Shown here one piece after another: positions 1-6,249 of a stretch of DNA of 22,368 nt (the first letter of the stretch is position 1; the number at the start of each line of letters is the position of its first letter). The stretch comes from Candidatus Nanohaloarchaea archaeon (GTDB lineage: Archaea; EX4484-52; DAOVKX01). The notes beneath the pieces were generated by a model. That model worked only from the letters and a program-made list of their open reading frames with translations, was not told where the DNA came from and did no database searches. The DNA lies in the NCBI GenBank assembly GCA_030631505.1, contig DAOVKX010000007.1, positions 1 to 22,368 on the forward strand, given 5' to 3'. The position numbers and the translations under genes were made by a program.

Positions 1-240
1 ACATGCGAAGAAGGAGAAGACTGTTCCTTATGTCCTGAAGACTGCGGAGCATGCTATGAAGAACAGGGCATTGCAGGAGAACATTACGCGCAAACAACGC
101 CAACTGGATTTGCATCTTTAGGCCAGGCAGTAAAGAACCCATGGAATCTTCTGGCTTTAATTATAATCTTATCTTCTGTATATCTTGGATTGAAACTAAG
201 AAAGAAAAAGAAAAAAGGATATAGTTTTAAGAAGAAATAG
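1..240 (+). CDS. C-terminal fragment of a membrane-anchored Cys-rich surface protein
   Basis: The reading frame is open from base 1 and ends in TAG, giving the last 79 residues of a protein that starts outside the window. The visible part begins with a Cys-rich segment (CEEGEDCSLCPEDCGAC) with five closely spaced cysteines. Such clusters are common in archaeal extracellular proteins and are probably disulphide-bonded outside the cell. A short linker follows, then a hydrophobic segment (LLALIIILSSVYLGL, about residues 49-63), then a tail of almost only lysine and arginine. That order fits a type I membrane protein with its bulk outside and the basic tail in the cytoplasm, the same plan as the anchored proteins later in the window. 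The function cannot be told from this piece. It converges on the minus-strand gene ending at 293. Confidence 0.8.
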   Translation, partial: TCEEGEDCSLCPEDCGACYEEQGIAGEHYAQTTPTGFASLGQAVKNPWNLLALIIILSSVYLGLKLRKKKKKGYSFKKK

Positions 241-292
241 ATTACCAATTCTTGATTATTTTCTTTAAGAGAAAAGAACAGATGTTTGAATA

Positions 293-1675
293 TTATACAA
301 GTTCACTCAATAGAAATAACCATGCAGGAACAAACAAAATTTCTTTTTTATCGATTTTTTGCTTATCAAATAAATCTTTTGTTATGAGAACTCCCTTATT
401 AATATCAAATTTTTCCATGAAATTCAACAGGCCCTTTAAGTCTTTTTTATTAATCTGGTTTTTGTATTTTACTTCTATTGGCAACAGTTTGTTTTTAATT
501 TTAACAACAAAGTCTACTTCATAATAGTTTTTCCAGTAGTAGCACTCATGCCAGATTAAGTGTTCTGCAATAATGCTTTCAACCAGATGGCCTGCAAAAG
601 CTTTATCTATGCTGGTTTTATTCAGTAAAGAATTAATAATCGCAGGATCCATGATGTATGCTTTCTCATTACTCCTTATTGTCTTCTCAATTGATTTTGC
701 ATATTTTTTAACTCCCAACAGAAAATAGGCATTCTTCAGATAAAGAAGGTATTTATTAACATACTCCCTGCTTAGCCCAATTGAGTTAGAGATGTTATTC
801 ACATTGAGAATCTGCCCATTTATTCCAACAAGATATAAAAATAATTTTTCCAGTAGTTCGGGCTTTTTAATATCATAAAGTGTTACAATATCCCTGTATA
901 TTGCTTTGTCTATAACATCATCTTTGATTAACTTTTGCCATAGCTCGACTTCTTCAATTCCAAGGATATTTGGAAATCCCCCTTTTAACAAATAAGTTTC
1001 AAAGAGTATCTTTGCGTTTCTCTCGTGCTTTTTTATCTTTAATGAATCCAAAGTGTCAAGTTTTAGAGCAATTTTTTCATTTAGATTATATTGTAAGACT
1101 TCTTTAAAGGAAAATGGCAATAATACCTCCTCGATAGTTCGTCCCATCAGGGATTCTGTACCTTTTTTAATTAATGTTGCTGAGGAACCGGAAACAATGA
1201 ATTTTATGGGATAGTTTCTGTCATAATATTTCTTTACGAAATACTGCCAATTTTCCAAATACTGAACTTCATCAAGAAAAAGGTATGTCTGTATTTTATC
1301 CAAACCTGTTTTTAATATCCGGTTCTGATAAAAATCAAGGATCTTATCAAAATCTGTCAACTTTGGGTCTTCAAATGAAATATACAGAATTTGAACCGGC
1401 TTAACCTGTTTTAATAGGTTATTTATCATCTGATACATTATTGTTGTTTTTCCGACCCTTCTTGGTCCTTTTATAACTATAATCCGGTTGATGTCCAGAT
1501 ATTTTTCTATTTTATAAAATGTATCTCTTTTATACTCTTTTATCAGGTATGAAGGAATTTTTTTGAGCCACCAGGGATTGTAAAAGAACAACGCATCTTC
1601 AATTTCATTTATCGGTGTAATGTTTATATTGTCAGACAATCTTATTTTTTCTGTAATTATTTTTCTCTTTTTCAT
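293..1675 (-). CDS. AAA-type ATPase with C-terminal DUF4143 / PD-(D/E)XK-like domain
   Basis: This 460-residue protein belongs to the archaeal/bacterial ATPases of the AAA_14-DUF4143 type. The P-loop GPRRVGKTT is at residues 70-78 and the Walker B motif YLFLDEVQ at 131-138. A sensor-like strand, FIVSGSSATLI, lies near 159-169, followed by SLMGR with a possible arginine finger (R179). The C-terminal half contains EVDF (386-389) and IEVK (400-403), the E-x-D ... E-x-K arrangement of the restriction-endonuclease-like fold seen in DUF4143. The family is widespread, often strain-variable and biochemically poorly understood; roles in DNA handling or defence are suggested but not established. The length is normal and all key motifs are intact. 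It has its own promoter in the 100-base gap after the nucleotidyltransferase gene. A TATA-like box 25 bases before the ATG suggests a leaderless transcript. Confidence 0.9.
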   Translation of the reverse strand: MKKRKIITEKIRLSDNINITPINEIEDALFFYNPWWLKKIPSYLIKEYKRDTFYKIEKYLDINRIIVIKGPRRVGKTTIMYQMINNLLKQVKPVQILYISFEDPKLTDFDKILDFYQNRILKTGLDKIQTYLFLDEVQYLENWQYFVKKYYDRNYPIKFIVSGSSATLIKKGTESLMGRTIEEVLLPFSFKEVLQYNLNEKIALKLDTLDSLKIKKHERNAKILFETYLLKGGFPNILGIEEVELWQKLIKDDVIDKAIYRDIVTLYDIKKPELLEKLFLYLVGINGQILNVNNISNSIGLSREYVNKYLLYLKNAYFLLGVKKYAKSIEKTIRSNEKAYIMDPAIINSLLNKTSIDKAFAGHLVESIIAEHLIWHECYYWKNYYEVDFVVKIKNKLLPIEVKYKNQINKKDLKGLLNFMEKFDINKGVLITKDLFDKQKIDKKEILFVPAWLFLLSELV

Positions 1676-1696
1676 AAAGAAATTTAAGAATGTATT

Positions 1697-1742
1697 AATT
1701 TAAATACTTTACTTTACAAAATATTGAATTTATTGTAAAGTA
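1697..1742 (-). promoter_or_regulatory. Promoter of the DUF4143 ATPase gene with overlapping inverted repeat
   Basis: On the minus strand a TATA-like box (TATTTAAAT, about 1697-1705) lies about 25 bases before the ATG at 1675, as expected for a leaderless archaeal transcript. Just upstream is a perfect 10-base inverted repeat, TACTTTACAA at 1710-1719 and TTGTAAAGTA at 1733-1742, separated by 13 bases. A further partial copy, TTTACAAAAT, occurs at 1746-1755. The position directly upstream of the TATA box suggests an operator, possibly self-regulatory (inference). Confidence 0.55.
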
Positions 1743-1775
1743 GAGTTTACAAAATTGGTTTTTTAAGAAAAAAAC

Positions 1776-2384
1776 TCACATTTTGTTGAATTTCATGAAC
1801 TGTATAGTATTCAAGGGTATCAGGATTTTTGTTTTTTTGAATTCCAGATTCCAATATTCAAGAAAGTTTTCAAATTCATCAGAGTTTTGTATTGGAATTA
1901 AAACAACAGCATTTGTGAATTTTATCCCGTTTAAGCTTTTTATCATCCCTTTTTGTTTTGCCCTGCCTTCTAGTGCGTAATAAAACCTTATTCTGCCGGA
2001 GTTAGTGAGGTTTTTTAAACCATATCTGAACAATACAAAACTTTTATAACCGAAAGCTTCAGAGAGTTTTTCTCCTAAAGCCATGCTGTAACCGTCAGAT
2101 AAGATGTCTTCTCTTGGCTTAAATCTCACTGAAAAAAGTTCTTTATATGTTTTACCAATTATATCTGTTTTGAATCCTTTTTCTTCAAGTTTTTTTCTGA
2201 GTTCATAATTAATGTTTTCATTTACCTTTTCTTTAAAAAGAATTAAAATATCTATGTCTTTTGGTTTCCTTTTGCCTTTTGTAACAGAACCGAAAAGGAT
2301 TATATCCAAAATTTCTTTCTTTCCTTTTAAAAAACTTTTAATTTCATTATTGAATTTCGTATTTTTTAATAAGTTCATTAACAT
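1776..2384 (-). CDS. Minimal nucleotidyltransferase (MNT-type) with an extra C-terminal domain
   Basis: The protein has 202 residues. It opens with a helix, then the nucleotidyltransferase signature FGSVTKG at 31-37 and DID at 43-45, with a likely third acidic residue at D74. This is the pol-beta-fold pattern of MNT antitoxins, which in characterised MntA-HepT pairs add AMP to the HEPN partner. Family members are often about 100-130 residues. Here residues from about 100 on form a second, uncharacterised domain with the string YALEGRAKQKG and a beta-rich end (NAVVLIPIQ). The start overlaps the 3' end of the HEPN gene by 38 bases, so the two are almost certainly co-transcribed and translationally coupled. 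A second in-frame ATG lies two codons downstream and could be the real start. The antitoxin role is inferred from the family and the gene order. Confidence 0.85.
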   Translation of the reverse strand: MLMNLLKNTKFNNEIKSFLKGKKEILDIILFGSVTKGKRKPKDIDILILFKEKVNENINYELRKKLEEKGFKTDIIGKTYKELFSVRFKPREDILSDGYSMALGEKLSEAFGYKSFVLFRYGLKNLTNSGRIRFYYALEGRAKQKGMIKSLNGIKFTNAVVLIPIQNSDEFENFLEYWNLEFKKTKILIPLNTIQFMKFNKM

Positions 2385-2685
2385 AGTCTTTCACTTCATC
2401 GCAGTTGAATTTACTTAATGTTGTTGTATATGTGTTTCTGTACAAAGAGAATACTCTATCAAGAATTTTATAAAGTTCTGGAAATACTCTTTCCAGAGTT
2501 CTAAATCTCTCTGTATGGTCTTTTGGAATTCCATATCCTGACGTTAATAAGATATAGTCTATAGTTACAAACAATGCCTTAAAATAAAGAATAGAAGCAG
2601 AAGTATAATCACTGGTTTCATAAACCAGCTCTGCTGATTTTTTAAAATTGATAATATTTTTTCTTAATTCGTCTTTTATGTCCAT
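2347..2685 (-). CDS. HEPN-domain protein, partner of the downstream nucleotidyltransferase
   Basis: This is a 112-residue, all-helical protein of the HEPN type, recognised from length, helix pattern (including ASILYFKALFVTIDYIL, about 30-46) and its coupled nucleotidyltransferase neighbour. HEPN proteins paired with MNT proteins are usually RNase toxins controlled by the partner. The usual RNase motif R-x(4-6)-H is not clear. The likely position, YRNTYT near 82-87, lacks the histidine, so this may be a non-catalytic HEPN of the kind that pairs with nucleotidyltransferases without cutting RNA. The ATG lies next to a palindrome and about 27 bases from the TATA box, so translation is probably leaderless. 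It is the first gene of a two-gene unit. Confidence 0.75.
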   Translation of the reverse strand: MDIKDELRKNIINFKKSAELVYETSDYTSASILYFKALFVTIDYILLTSGYGIPKDHTERFRTLERVFPELYKILDRVFSLYRNTYTTTLSKFNCDEVKDYVNELIKKYEIQ

Positions 2686-2740
2686 GTTAATAGTATTAAC
2701 AAATCAAGTATATAAAGGTTTCTGTGTTAATAGTATTAAC
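2686..2740 (-). promoter_or_regulatory. HEPN/MNT promoter bracketed by two identical palindromes
   Basis: The palindrome GTTAATAGTATTAAC (7-base arms around one central base) occurs at 2686-2700 and again at 2726-2740. It sits inside a perfect 20-base direct repeat, 2685-2704 and 2725-2744, with a period of exactly 40. Between them on the minus strand is TTTATATA (2709-2716), preceded by a purine-rich GAAACC like a TFB recognition element. One palindrome covers the predicted transcription start and touches the ATG; the other lies just upstream of the promoter. This is the layout expected for a repressor binding on both sides of the TATA box, probably the toxin-antitoxin complex itself (inference). 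Confidence 0.75.
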
Positions 2741-2744
2741 AAAT

Positions 2745-2882
2745 GCTTAAAACGAAGAAAAAATGAATTTGTCTGTTATCTAAACAGGTATTTTATTTTC
2801 TGCAATATCGCTATTTTTATGTTCTTCAGTTATCAATTCTTGGTTTAAATACGTGCTGGCAAAAAATACATTAAACTGTGAG
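2745..2882 (+). other. Non-coding stretch between two palindrome-controlled promoters
   Basis: No convincing gene is seen. It contains the flank of the repeat (2741-2757), a short stem CTGTT/AACAG near 2773-2787, and a TATA-like string GTTTAAATAC near 2842-2851 with no reading frame behind it. It is AT-rich, like the rest of the accessory block. Confidence 0.4.
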
Positions 2883-2934
2883 GTTACATAGAAACGTAAC
2901 ATTTATACACTATTTGTTACATAATAATGTAACA
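2883..2934 (+). promoter_or_regulatory. Second promoter bracketed by a different palindrome pair
   Basis: A perfect palindrome, TGTTACATAATAATGTAACA (8-base arms, 4-base centre), lies at 2915-2934. A near-copy, GTTACAT-AGAA-ACGTAAC with one arm mismatch, lies at 2883-2900. The plus-strand box ATTTATAC (2901-2908) sits between them. A GTG at 2937 is at leaderless distance from the box and opens the damaged frame 2937-3110. The design mirrors the HEPN promoter but with an unrelated operator sequence. Confidence 0.55.
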
Positions 2935-2936
2935 TA

Positions 2937-3110
2937 GTGGTCGTATATACAAGGAAAGATTTATGAATAAGTGGTCTTGCATGCAAGTTTGAATTTAAAG
3001 ATAGGTTCAAGTCAAAAGTTAAAGAACTGATTATATTGACAAAGGATACAGAGCAGAAAAAAGACGGAGTGAAATATGTTCCTTTATGGAAATGGTTAAT
3101 TCATAAATAG
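2937..3110 (+). pseudogene. Small damaged reading frame behind the second palindrome-flanked promoter
   Basis: From GTG 2937 the frame reads nine codons to an in-frame TGA at 2964-2966. It then continues for 47 codons to TAG at 3108-3110 and ends in KYVPLWKWLIHK. The continued part is Lys-rich and looks like coding sequence, with KFEFKDRFKSKVKELI forming a plausible amphipathic helix. It has no ATG, GTG or TTG of its own in frame. An ATG at 2963 in another frame gives only nine codons. The simplest reading is a short gene of about 57 residues broken by one nonsense change or a frameshift. The family is not recognised; its place behind an operator pair suggests a DNA-binding or antitoxin-like role, but that is a guess. 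Confidence 0.35.
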
Positions 3111-3129
3111 TATTTTCATTACCTTTTCA

Positions 3130-3162
3130 TGTTAATACTGCTAATAAATGCTTAAAACTAAG
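3130..3162 (+). repeat. Diverged third copy of the HEPN operator region
   Basis: The 33 bases at 3130-3162 match 2725-2757 at 28 positions. The match covers the operator half-site TGTTAATA and the following AAATGCTTAAAAC, which is identical in both. The differences fall mostly in the palindrome, whose second arm is degraded. This points to an old duplication of the promoter-upstream region and suggests that a related gene unit once stood here. Confidence 0.6.
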
Positions 3163-3181
3163 AGAAAGAAAAAAGCAAACT

Positions 3182-3189
3182 ATTTATAA
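3182..3189 (+). promoter_or_regulatory. TATA-like box ahead of the broken membrane-protein frame
   Basis: TTTATAAT lies about 26 bases before the ATG at 3211, the spacing expected for a leaderless archaeal transcript. A second AT-rich box (ATATAAAT, 3201-3208) is too close to that ATG to drive it. Confidence 0.4.
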
Positions 3190-3210
3190 TTTCCAATTCT
3201 ATATAAATGT

Positions 3211-3600
3211 ATGAGAGTTGATATTCAGGCAGTTATAAACATTCTGATCATATTAGCTTAAATGCTCTCATTTGTCTCTTTCTGCGTTGTTTCAAATTTA
3301 TCAGATTATTAATGCGCAGTCAGGGCTATAAACAGAGGTGGTGCTGGTGGGACTAAAGAACAAATAAAAAAGGAAATAGAGTTTTGCGGGGTAAAAGTAG
3401 AGGTTTACAGGGGAAAAATAATGGAGATAAATGGCGTAGACGTTTATTCAACTGATGTAGGCGTATTGGTTTACATAGAGGGGAACTGTGAAAAATACGG
3501 TAAAGAACCGGGATTAATTTCGTATCCTCAATTGTTTGATATGTATACACAATGCGCTGAAAAGAAATCAAATAATGATCCCTTAAAACAAGGGGTTTAA
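3211..3600 (+). pseudogene. Broken small membrane protein with two in-frame TAA codons
   Basis: Starting at ATG 3211 one frame runs to TAA 3598-3600 but is interrupted by TAA at 3259-3261 and at 3310-3312. Ignoring the two stops, the product is about 127 residues. The start and the part between the stops form one continuous hydrophobic segment (INILIILA, stop, MLSFVSFCVVS), as in a signal anchor. A soluble region follows (GTKEQIKKEIEFCGVKVEVY and on to MYTQCAEKK), clearly coding-like with three cysteines. The intact part could still be translated from ATG 3421 (59 residues). The family is not recognised. The leaderless start and the hydrophobicity continuing across both stops support a decayed gene rather than chance, but only a homologue would prove it. 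Confidence 0.45.
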
Positions 3601-3620
3601 GAGGTGTAAAAAGATGAAAG

Positions 3621-3956
3621 GTGAACATCGGATTATGGGGAGATTATAAACCAGCTGTATTTAGTGCGACGGGAATACTGGAAAAGTTGAGTCAGGCGTA
3701 TAAAGAAAACATATCCTTATATGAAACAAAAAAGGACATAATTGAGCAAATGCTGGGCTGTACGCCTGATGAGTATCTGGAACGTTATGAATTACTGGAC
3801 GAATTAAATGACAGGAAATTTAAAATTGAATATGAAAATAATGGGTTTTCTAGTGAGAACAAAGACGTGGATAAGATTTTGAAGAATATTAAAGAAATAA
3901 AGAAGAGCATGAAAAACAACGAAGTGAAAAAACTGGGCAGAGAAATATTCAAATGA
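3621..3956 (+). CDS. Hypothetical helical protein, start possibly damaged
   Basis: The frame from GTG 3621 gives 111 residues that I do not recognise. The first third (IGLWGDYKPAVFSATG) looks globular. The rest is highly charged and helical, ending in a Lys/Glu-rich region that could form a coiled coil. The best ribosome site, GAGGTG at 3601-3606, is correctly spaced for an ATG at 3614, which lies in a different frame and ends after 11 codons. A single-base indel between 3617 and 3621 would join that start to this frame, so the gene may be frameshifted. It follows the broken membrane-protein frame by about 20 bases and may have shared its transcript. Confidence 0.5.
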   Translation: MNIGLWGDYKPAVFSATGILEKLSQAYKENISLYETKKDIIEQMLGCTPDEYLERYELLDELNDRKFKIEYENNGFSSENKDVDKILKNIKEIKKSMKNNEVKKLGREIFK

Positions 3957-4006
3957 ATACAATAAAAGATACAGATCTTTAGGTTCCTCAAATACTTAAA
4001 TTTGTA

Positions 4007-4014
4007 TTTATATA
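4007..4014 (+). promoter_or_regulatory. TATA box of the PIN-ATPase-KH gene
   Basis: TTTATATA lies about 24 bases before ATG 4034. That favours a leaderless start at 4034 (or the next ATG at 4043) over the GTG at 4025. Confidence 0.55.
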
Positions 4015-4033
4015 TTCTTATGTAGTGATATTA

Positions 4034-5827
4034 ATGAAAATAATGAAAAAATATGTATCTGATACTTCCTGCATAGTTGACGGGAAGTTAACTGAAATGA
4101 TAAAGAAAGGGAAGATTAAGGGAGAATTAATTATCCCCGAGTTTGTCCTTTCCGAGCTGGAGAACCAGGCAAACAGAGGAAAAGAAATAGGGTTTGTAGG
4201 TCTGGATGAGCTGAAGGCGATAAGAGAGCTTGCCAAAAAGATGAAGATCAAGATTTCCTCTTTGGGCCGGAAGCCAACAATAGAGGAGATTCAGCTTGCC
4301 AAATCCGGGAGAATTGATGCTTTAATCAGGGATATAGCCAAGAGCGAGAAGGCGGTTTTAGTCACAGCAGATATTGTCCAGGCAAAATCAGCAGAGGCAA
4401 TAGGACTCAAGGTTATTTATTTTGAAAGGGAAGCATTAAAGAAACTGCAGCTTGAATCTTTTTTTGATAAAAACACAATGTCAGTGCACCTGAAAGAGGA
4501 AATGCGCCCTCTGGGCAAAAAAGGAAAACCGGGAAATTTTGAGCTGGCTGAAATCTCAAAGAAGAAGCTGACAAGGGAAAAATTAGAGGAAATTGCAAAG
4601 GAGATTCTTGAGGTTCAGCGGGTTTCTGACGATTCTTTTATGGAACTGTCAAGGAACGGCGCGACTGTTATCCAGTCGGGGGTTTACAGGATTGCAATTA
4701 CAAGGCCTCCGTTTTCAAAGAAGATGGAAATTACTGCGGTCAGGCCGATTGTTAAAGTTACGCTTGATGATTATGCTTTGTCAGAGCGGCTGAAGGAGAG
4801 ACTTGCAGGGCAGGCAGAAGGAATACTGCTTGCCGGGCCTCCTGGACACGGCAAGACAACGCTGGCGCAGGCGATAGCGAAATTTTACCAGTCGCAGAAA
4901 AAAATTGTAAAAACAATGGAAAAGCCAAGAGACATGCAGCTGGAGCCGGAGATAACGCAATATTCCGCGCTTGAGGGCAGCATGGTCAAGACCGCGGATA
5001 TTCTGCTGCTTGTAAGGCCTGATTTCACAATATACGATGAGTTGAGAGAGACAAAGGATTTCAGGGTGTTTGCTGATTTAAGATTAGCAGGTGTCGGCAT
5101 GGTCGGGGTTGTCCACGCAACAGAGGCAGTGGATGCTGTGCACAGGTTTATCAACAGGATAGAGCTTGGATTAATCCCGCAGGTTGTAGATACAATTATC
5201 TTTGTGAAGGATGGAAAAATAAATACTGTTTATTCCCTGAACCTGAAAGTAAAGGTGCCTACGGGCATGAACTCTGAAGACCTTGCAAGGCCTGTTATTG
5301 AAGTTATTGATTTTGAGAGCAGTGAACTCAAATATGAGATTTACACATATGGCGAGGAGGCAGTTGTAATACCTATAAAAGGAAAAGGTGCATCAAAAGT
5401 CCAGAAGCTTGCAGAGGAGAATATAAGCAGGGCAATCAGGAAATTTGCAAAGAATGCACAGATTACAGTTATTTCTGATGAGCGGGCTGTGGTTAAGGTC
5501 AGGGAAGAGGACATACCTTACTTAATCGGGAGAAGCGGCTCAAGGATTAAGTCCCTTGAAGACGAACTGGGGATACACCTCACAGTTGAGCCGATTGTCG
5601 AGACCTTAAAAGAGGAAGTTAAGTTCAAGCTGACAGAAAAGGGCGGCTATATGATAATAACTTCAAAAGCCCAGAGCGGCAAGAATGTTGATGTTTACAA
5701 GGGTAAGGAGTTCCTGTTCAATGCGACATTAGGCAAAAAAGGGCAGATAAAAGTCAAGAAAAAATCACAGCTTGGCAGGCAGGTGCTTCATGCGTCGGCT
5801 TTAAAGAACTTGCGGGTTCTGATTTAG
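4034..5827 (+). CDS. PIN domain - PilT-type ATPase - KH domain protein (COG1855 family)
   Basis: About 597 residues, the usual length for this archaeal family. An N-terminal PIN nuclease domain (about 5-140) has the acidic residues of the fold: D in VSDTSCIVDG, E in LSELE, D in GRIDALI and D in TADIVQA. The central ATPase (about 235-400), of the VirB11/PilT secretion-ATPase group, has the P-loop GPPGHGKTT near 268-276, the acidic string YDELRETKDF near 334-343 and the His-containing VVHATEAVDAVHRF. A KH RNA-binding domain follows, with the loop IGRSGSR near residue 514. The combination suggests an ATP-driven RNA-processing or RNA-quality enzyme; the substrate is not known for the family. All motifs are intact. 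The start is chosen from the TATA spacing. It ends in TAG. Confidence 0.93.
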   Translation: MKIMKKYVSDTSCIVDGKLTEMIKKGKIKGELIIPEFVLSELENQANRGKEIGFVGLDELKAIRELAKKMKIKISSLGRKPTIEEIQLAKSGRIDALIRDIAKSEKAVLVTADIVQAKSAEAIGLKVIYFEREALKKLQLESFFDKNTMSVHLKEEMRPLGKKGKPGNFELAEISKKKLTREKLEEIAKEILEVQRVSDDSFMELSRNGATVIQSGVYRIAITRPPFSKKMEITAVRPIVKVTLDDYALSERLKERLAGQAEGILLAGPPGHGKTTLAQAIAKFYQSQKKIVKTMEKPRDMQLEPEITQYSALEGSMVKTADILLLVRPDFTIYDELRETKDFRVFADLRLAGVGMVGVVHATEAVDAVHRFINRIELGLIPQVVDTIIFVKDGKINTVYSLNLKVKVPTGMNSEDLARPVIEVIDFESSELKYEIYTYGEEAVVIPIKGKGASKVQKLAEENISRAIRKFAKNAQITVISDERAVVKVREEDIPYLIGRSGSRIKSLEDELGIHLTVEPIVETLKEEVKFKLTEKGGYMIITSKAQSGKNVDVYKGKEFLFNATLGKKGQIKVKKKSQLGRQVLHASALKNLRVLI

Positions 5828-5854
5828 GCATAGTAAAAACCTGAACAAAGTGTG

Positions 5855-5879
5855 TTTTTTGCCTTACGGCTGACGGCAA
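5855..5879 (+). terminator. T-run with adjacent short inverted repeat
   Basis: A run of six T lies 28 bases after the PIN-ATPase-KH stop. It is followed by TTGCC (5859-5863) and GGCAA (5875-5879), which could form a short stem. T-runs end transcription in archaea, so this is a plausible terminator ahead of the next promoter. Confidence 0.4.
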
Positions 5880-5910
5880 TTGCACATATAAATACCCGAA
5901 TTCTCAAAAG

Positions 5911-5918
5911 TATATATC
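5911..5918 (+). promoter_or_regulatory. TATA box of the 76-residue gene
   Basis: TATATATC (5911-5918) lies about 25 bases before ATG 5940, supporting a leaderless start there. Another box, CATATAAATA (5885-5894), is further upstream. Confidence 0.5.
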
Positions 5919-5939
5919 TCTTTCTCTCTAATTATTATT

Positions 5940-6170
5940 ATGCTGGTAACAGCCATGGGTATACTTATAAACGCAAAGAAAAAAGATTTAGAGGAAAAAC
6001 TTACGTCTTCTGAACAGATAGCAGACTTTGACATCGAGGATTTGGACAAAAATGACAGGATGAAAGATGTTATGGTCTCGCTTAGAAATCCAACAGACCT
6101 TAAATTTGCTTCTGAGGCGCTGGAGGGCCTACTGGGGGGCATAGCAGTAAAAACAAATGAGGTAGAGTAG
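5940..6170 (+). CDS. Hypothetical 76-residue protein
   Basis: A small acidic protein that I do not recognise. It starts with a short hydrophobic segment (MLVTAMGILIN), followed by a charged helical region with KKKDLEEKL and DFDIEDLDKNDR, and a C-terminal helix ending in EGLLGGIAVKTNEVE. No metal-binding or catalytic motif is visible, and the first segment is too short for a convincing membrane span. The start at 5940 matches the TATA spacing; ATG 5955 is an alternative. Codon use resembles its neighbours. It lies between the PIN-ATPase-KH gene and the CBS gene, each with its own promoter, so co-function is not implied. Confidence 0.7.
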   Translation: MLVTAMGILINAKKKDLEEKLTSSEQIADFDIEDLDKNDRMKDVMVSLRNPTDLKFASEALEGLLGGIAVKTNEVE

Positions 6171-6176
6171 GTGATT

Positions 6177-6244
6177 TTTATAAATCTTTTTTAACGAGGC
6201 GGCAAAAAATTCAAAATTTCTTTTTTATTGCTAACAGGGGGGTG
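6177..6244 (+). promoter_or_regulatory. Promoter and strong ribosome site of the CBS gene
   Basis: TTTATAAA (6177-6184) would start transcription near 6208, giving a leader of about 40 bases. The leader ends in the strong SD sequence GGGGGGTG (6237-6244), five bases before ATG 6250. This contrasts with the leaderless genes just upstream. Confidence 0.55.
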
Positions 6245-6249
6245 TTTTT

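Noticed and set aside
2685..2744. CRISPR-like repeat
   Set aside because: There are only two exact copies with a 20-base gap containing a TATA box. The geometry fits operators, and no array or cas gene is present.
3353..3628. A 91-residue minus-strand frame
   Set aside because: It has no promoter or ribosome site, has low-complexity composition, and overlaps the better coding-like plus-strand remnant.
4025..4033. GTG start for the PIN-ATPase-KH protein
   Set aside because: It would place the start codon about 15 bases from the TATA centre, before the expected transcription start. ATG 4034 or 4043 fits better.
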